From positions 1,054,001-1,118,000 of the forward strand of contig NZ_LPVZ01000020.1 in assembly GCF_001613795.1 (NCBI RefSeq): 64,000 bases of DNA, given 5' to 3'. Origin of the DNA: Thalassospira sp. MCCC 1A01148. GTDB lineage: Bacteria > Pseudomonadota > Alphaproteobacteria > Rhodospirillales > Thalassospiraceae. A program made the position numbers and the translations under genes. Of this stretch, positions 62,851-64,000 are shown piece after piece; position 1 is the first letter of the stretch; the number at the start of each line of letters is the position of its first letter. Below the pieces are notes generated by a model, which saw only the letters and a list, made by a program, of their open reading frames with translations, did no database searches and was not told where the DNA came from.

Positions 62851-64000
62851 TCAGATATCGAACTTGATGCCCTGAGCCAGCGGCAACTCGCGGGAGTAGT
62901 TGATGGTGTTGGTTGCGCGGCGCATGTAGCCTTTCCAGGCATCCGAACCGGACTCACGACCGCCACCGGTTTCTTTCTCACCACCGAAGGCACCACCGAT
63001 TTCAGCACCGGACGGGCCGATATTGACGTTGGCAATACCGCAATCGGAACCAACCGAGGACAGGAACAGTTCGGTTTCGCGCAGATCGGTCGAGAAGATG
63101 CAAGACGATAGACCCTGCGGGACGTCATTCTGAAGCGCGATGGCTTCTTCAAGCGTCTCGTAGGTCATGACATAGAGGATCGGTGCGAAGGTTTCGTGCT
63201 TCACGGTATCGGTCTGACCCGGCATTTCAACCACTGACGGGGTGACATAAAACGCGTTCGGATATTCCGATTCCAGGGTGCGTTCGCCACCATGCACGGT
63301 ACCACCGTCTTTCTTGGCATTCTCAAGCGCAGTCTGCATGTTGGTATAGGCTTCTTCATCGATCAGCGGACCAACAAGGGTGCCATCAGCCAGCGGATCG
63401 CCGATCGAAACCGACTTGTAGGCCGCGATGATTTTCGGCAGCAACTGATCCTTGACGTCCTTGTGAACAATCAGGCGACGCAAGCTGGTGCAACGCTGAC
63501 CACAGGTGCCAACAGCGGAGAACACAACCGCACGCACAGTCATGTCCAGATCGGCCGACGGGGTGACGATCATGGCGTTGTTGCCGCCAAGCTCAAGAAT
63601 GGTACGGCCAAAGCGTTGGGCAACGCGCGGGGCAACTTCACGGCCCATGCGGGTTGAACCGGTCGCCGAAATCAGCGAAATGTCGCGGCTGTCGGTCATG
63701 ATTTCACCGATTTCACGATCACCCACAACAACCTGATGCAGGTTGGCCGGCGCATCACCAAACTTGGCAATCGCCTTTTCGAGGATCTTCTGGCAAGCCA
63801 AGGCTGTGACCGGGGTTTTTTCCGACGGTTTCCAGATCACGGCGTTACCACACGCCAGTGCAAGGGCTGTGTTCCATGCCCAAGGTGCAACCGGGAAGTT
63901 GAACGCGGTGATCAGGCCAGCAACACCCAGCGGATGCCAGTTTTCCATCATTTTGTGGCCCGGACGTTCGGACGCGATGGTCAGGCCATAAAGCTGACGC
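62851..64000 (-). CDS. ALDH7-type aldehyde dehydrogenase (L-piperidine-6-carboxylate dehydrogenase-like), partial
   Basis: The C-terminal 383 residues are present; the frame is open at the window edge, where the 5' end is cut off. The antiquitin-type segments LYGLTIASERPGHKMMENWH, LITAFNFPVAPWAWNTALAL and VIWKPSEKTPVTALACQ identify the ALDH7/AmaB group; the catalytic Cys is in GQRCTSLRRLIV and the general-base Glu in ILELGGNNAMIV. AmaB oxidises 2-aminoadipate semialdehyde (in equilibrium with piperidine-6-carboxylate) to 2-aminoadipate in lysine breakdown. With the HglS-like gene at 49.5 kb it suggests lysine catabolism. Substrate is inferred from family. Confidence 0.88.
   Translation of the reverse strand, partial: RQLYGLTIASERPGHKMMENWHPLGVAGLITAFNFPVAPWAWNTALALACGNAVIWKPSEKTPVTALACQKILEKAIAKFGDAPANLHQVVVGDREIGEIMTDSRDISLISATGSTRMGREVAPRVAQRFGRTILELGGNNAMIVTPSADLDMTVRAVVFSAVGTCGQRCTSLRRLIVHKDVKDQLLPKIIAAYKSVSIGDPLADGTLVGPLIDEEAYTNMQTALENAKKDGGTVHGGERTLESEYPNAFYVTPSVVEMPGQTDTVKHETFAPILYVMTYETLEEAIALQNDVPQGLSSCIFSTDLRETELFLSSVGSDCGIANVNIGPSGAEIGGAFGGEKETGGGRESGSDAWKGYMRRATNTINYSRELPLAQGIKFDI

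Overview
The window looks like core chromosome of an alphaproteobacterium, probably a Rhodospirillales marine heterotroph near Thalassospira (inference from protein character, moderate GC and gene order; I could not search databases). Conserved alphaproteobacterial neighbourhoods recur: tsaE-amgK-murU-addB-addA-trxA, tsaD-gpsA-YciI-EVE, divergent tsaD/hemC, hemC-hemD-mitofilin-hemY, and glnK-amtB. I see no phage, insertion sequence, CRISPR array, rRNA or tRNA gene.

Layout. 1-1.5 kb: end of a YbbN-like thioredoxin/TPR gene, a LON-domain protein, a Trm112-like protein and a DUF971 protein. 1.6-3.7 kb (minus): OmpW porin with an FNR-type box and a UbiH-family hydroxylase. 4.2-6 kb: sigma-54-type promoter, glnK and amtB. 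6.2-12 kb: a DapC-like aminotransferase, ftsK and a chemoreceptor. 12.1-21.6 kb (minus): tsaE, amgK, murU, addB, addA and trxA, the first five coupled by 4-bp overlaps. 21.8-26.2 kb: ferredoxin/flavodoxin-NADP reductase, GFA protein, a small membrane protein, UPF0303 protein and lepA. 26.8-29.4 kb: a PAS histidine kinase and a lipoprotein. 29.5-36 kb: pheT, pheS, rplT, rpmI and infC (minus), with an AEC permease and an orphan receiver protein lying between rpmI and infC.

36-42.5 kb: two envelope glycosyltransferases, an alpha/beta hydrolase, then Rieske, EVE, YciI, gpsA and tsaD. 42.8-47.5 kb: hemC, hemD, a mitofilin (Mic60)-like membrane protein and hemY. 47.6-54.3 kb (minus): purH, a 2-oxoadipate dioxygenase/decarboxylase (HglS-like), and two polysaccharide genes (nucleotide-sugar dehydratase, polyprenyl-phosphate glycosyltransferase). 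54.5-61.8 kb: rsmB, rpe, a DUF1674 protein, tex, a TPP riboswitch controlling thiM-thiE, and a small exported protein. 62-64 kb: sodB and an ALDH7-type dehydrogenase that runs off the edge.

The region is mostly housekeeping and I do not claim a new defence or mobile system. The most interesting signals are a codon-usage island inside addA, a non-AUG (ATA) start for infC together with the broken-up infC/rpmI/rplT cluster, a mitofilin-HemY pair in the heme operon in which HemY carries a LapB-like four-cysteine tail, the FNR-type palindrome before ompW, a TPP riboswitch whose output looks like a Shine-Dalgarno-masking hairpin, and two lysine-catabolism enzymes at separate loci. Several starts were moved downstream from the longest reading frame on ribosome-binding-site and family-length grounds.
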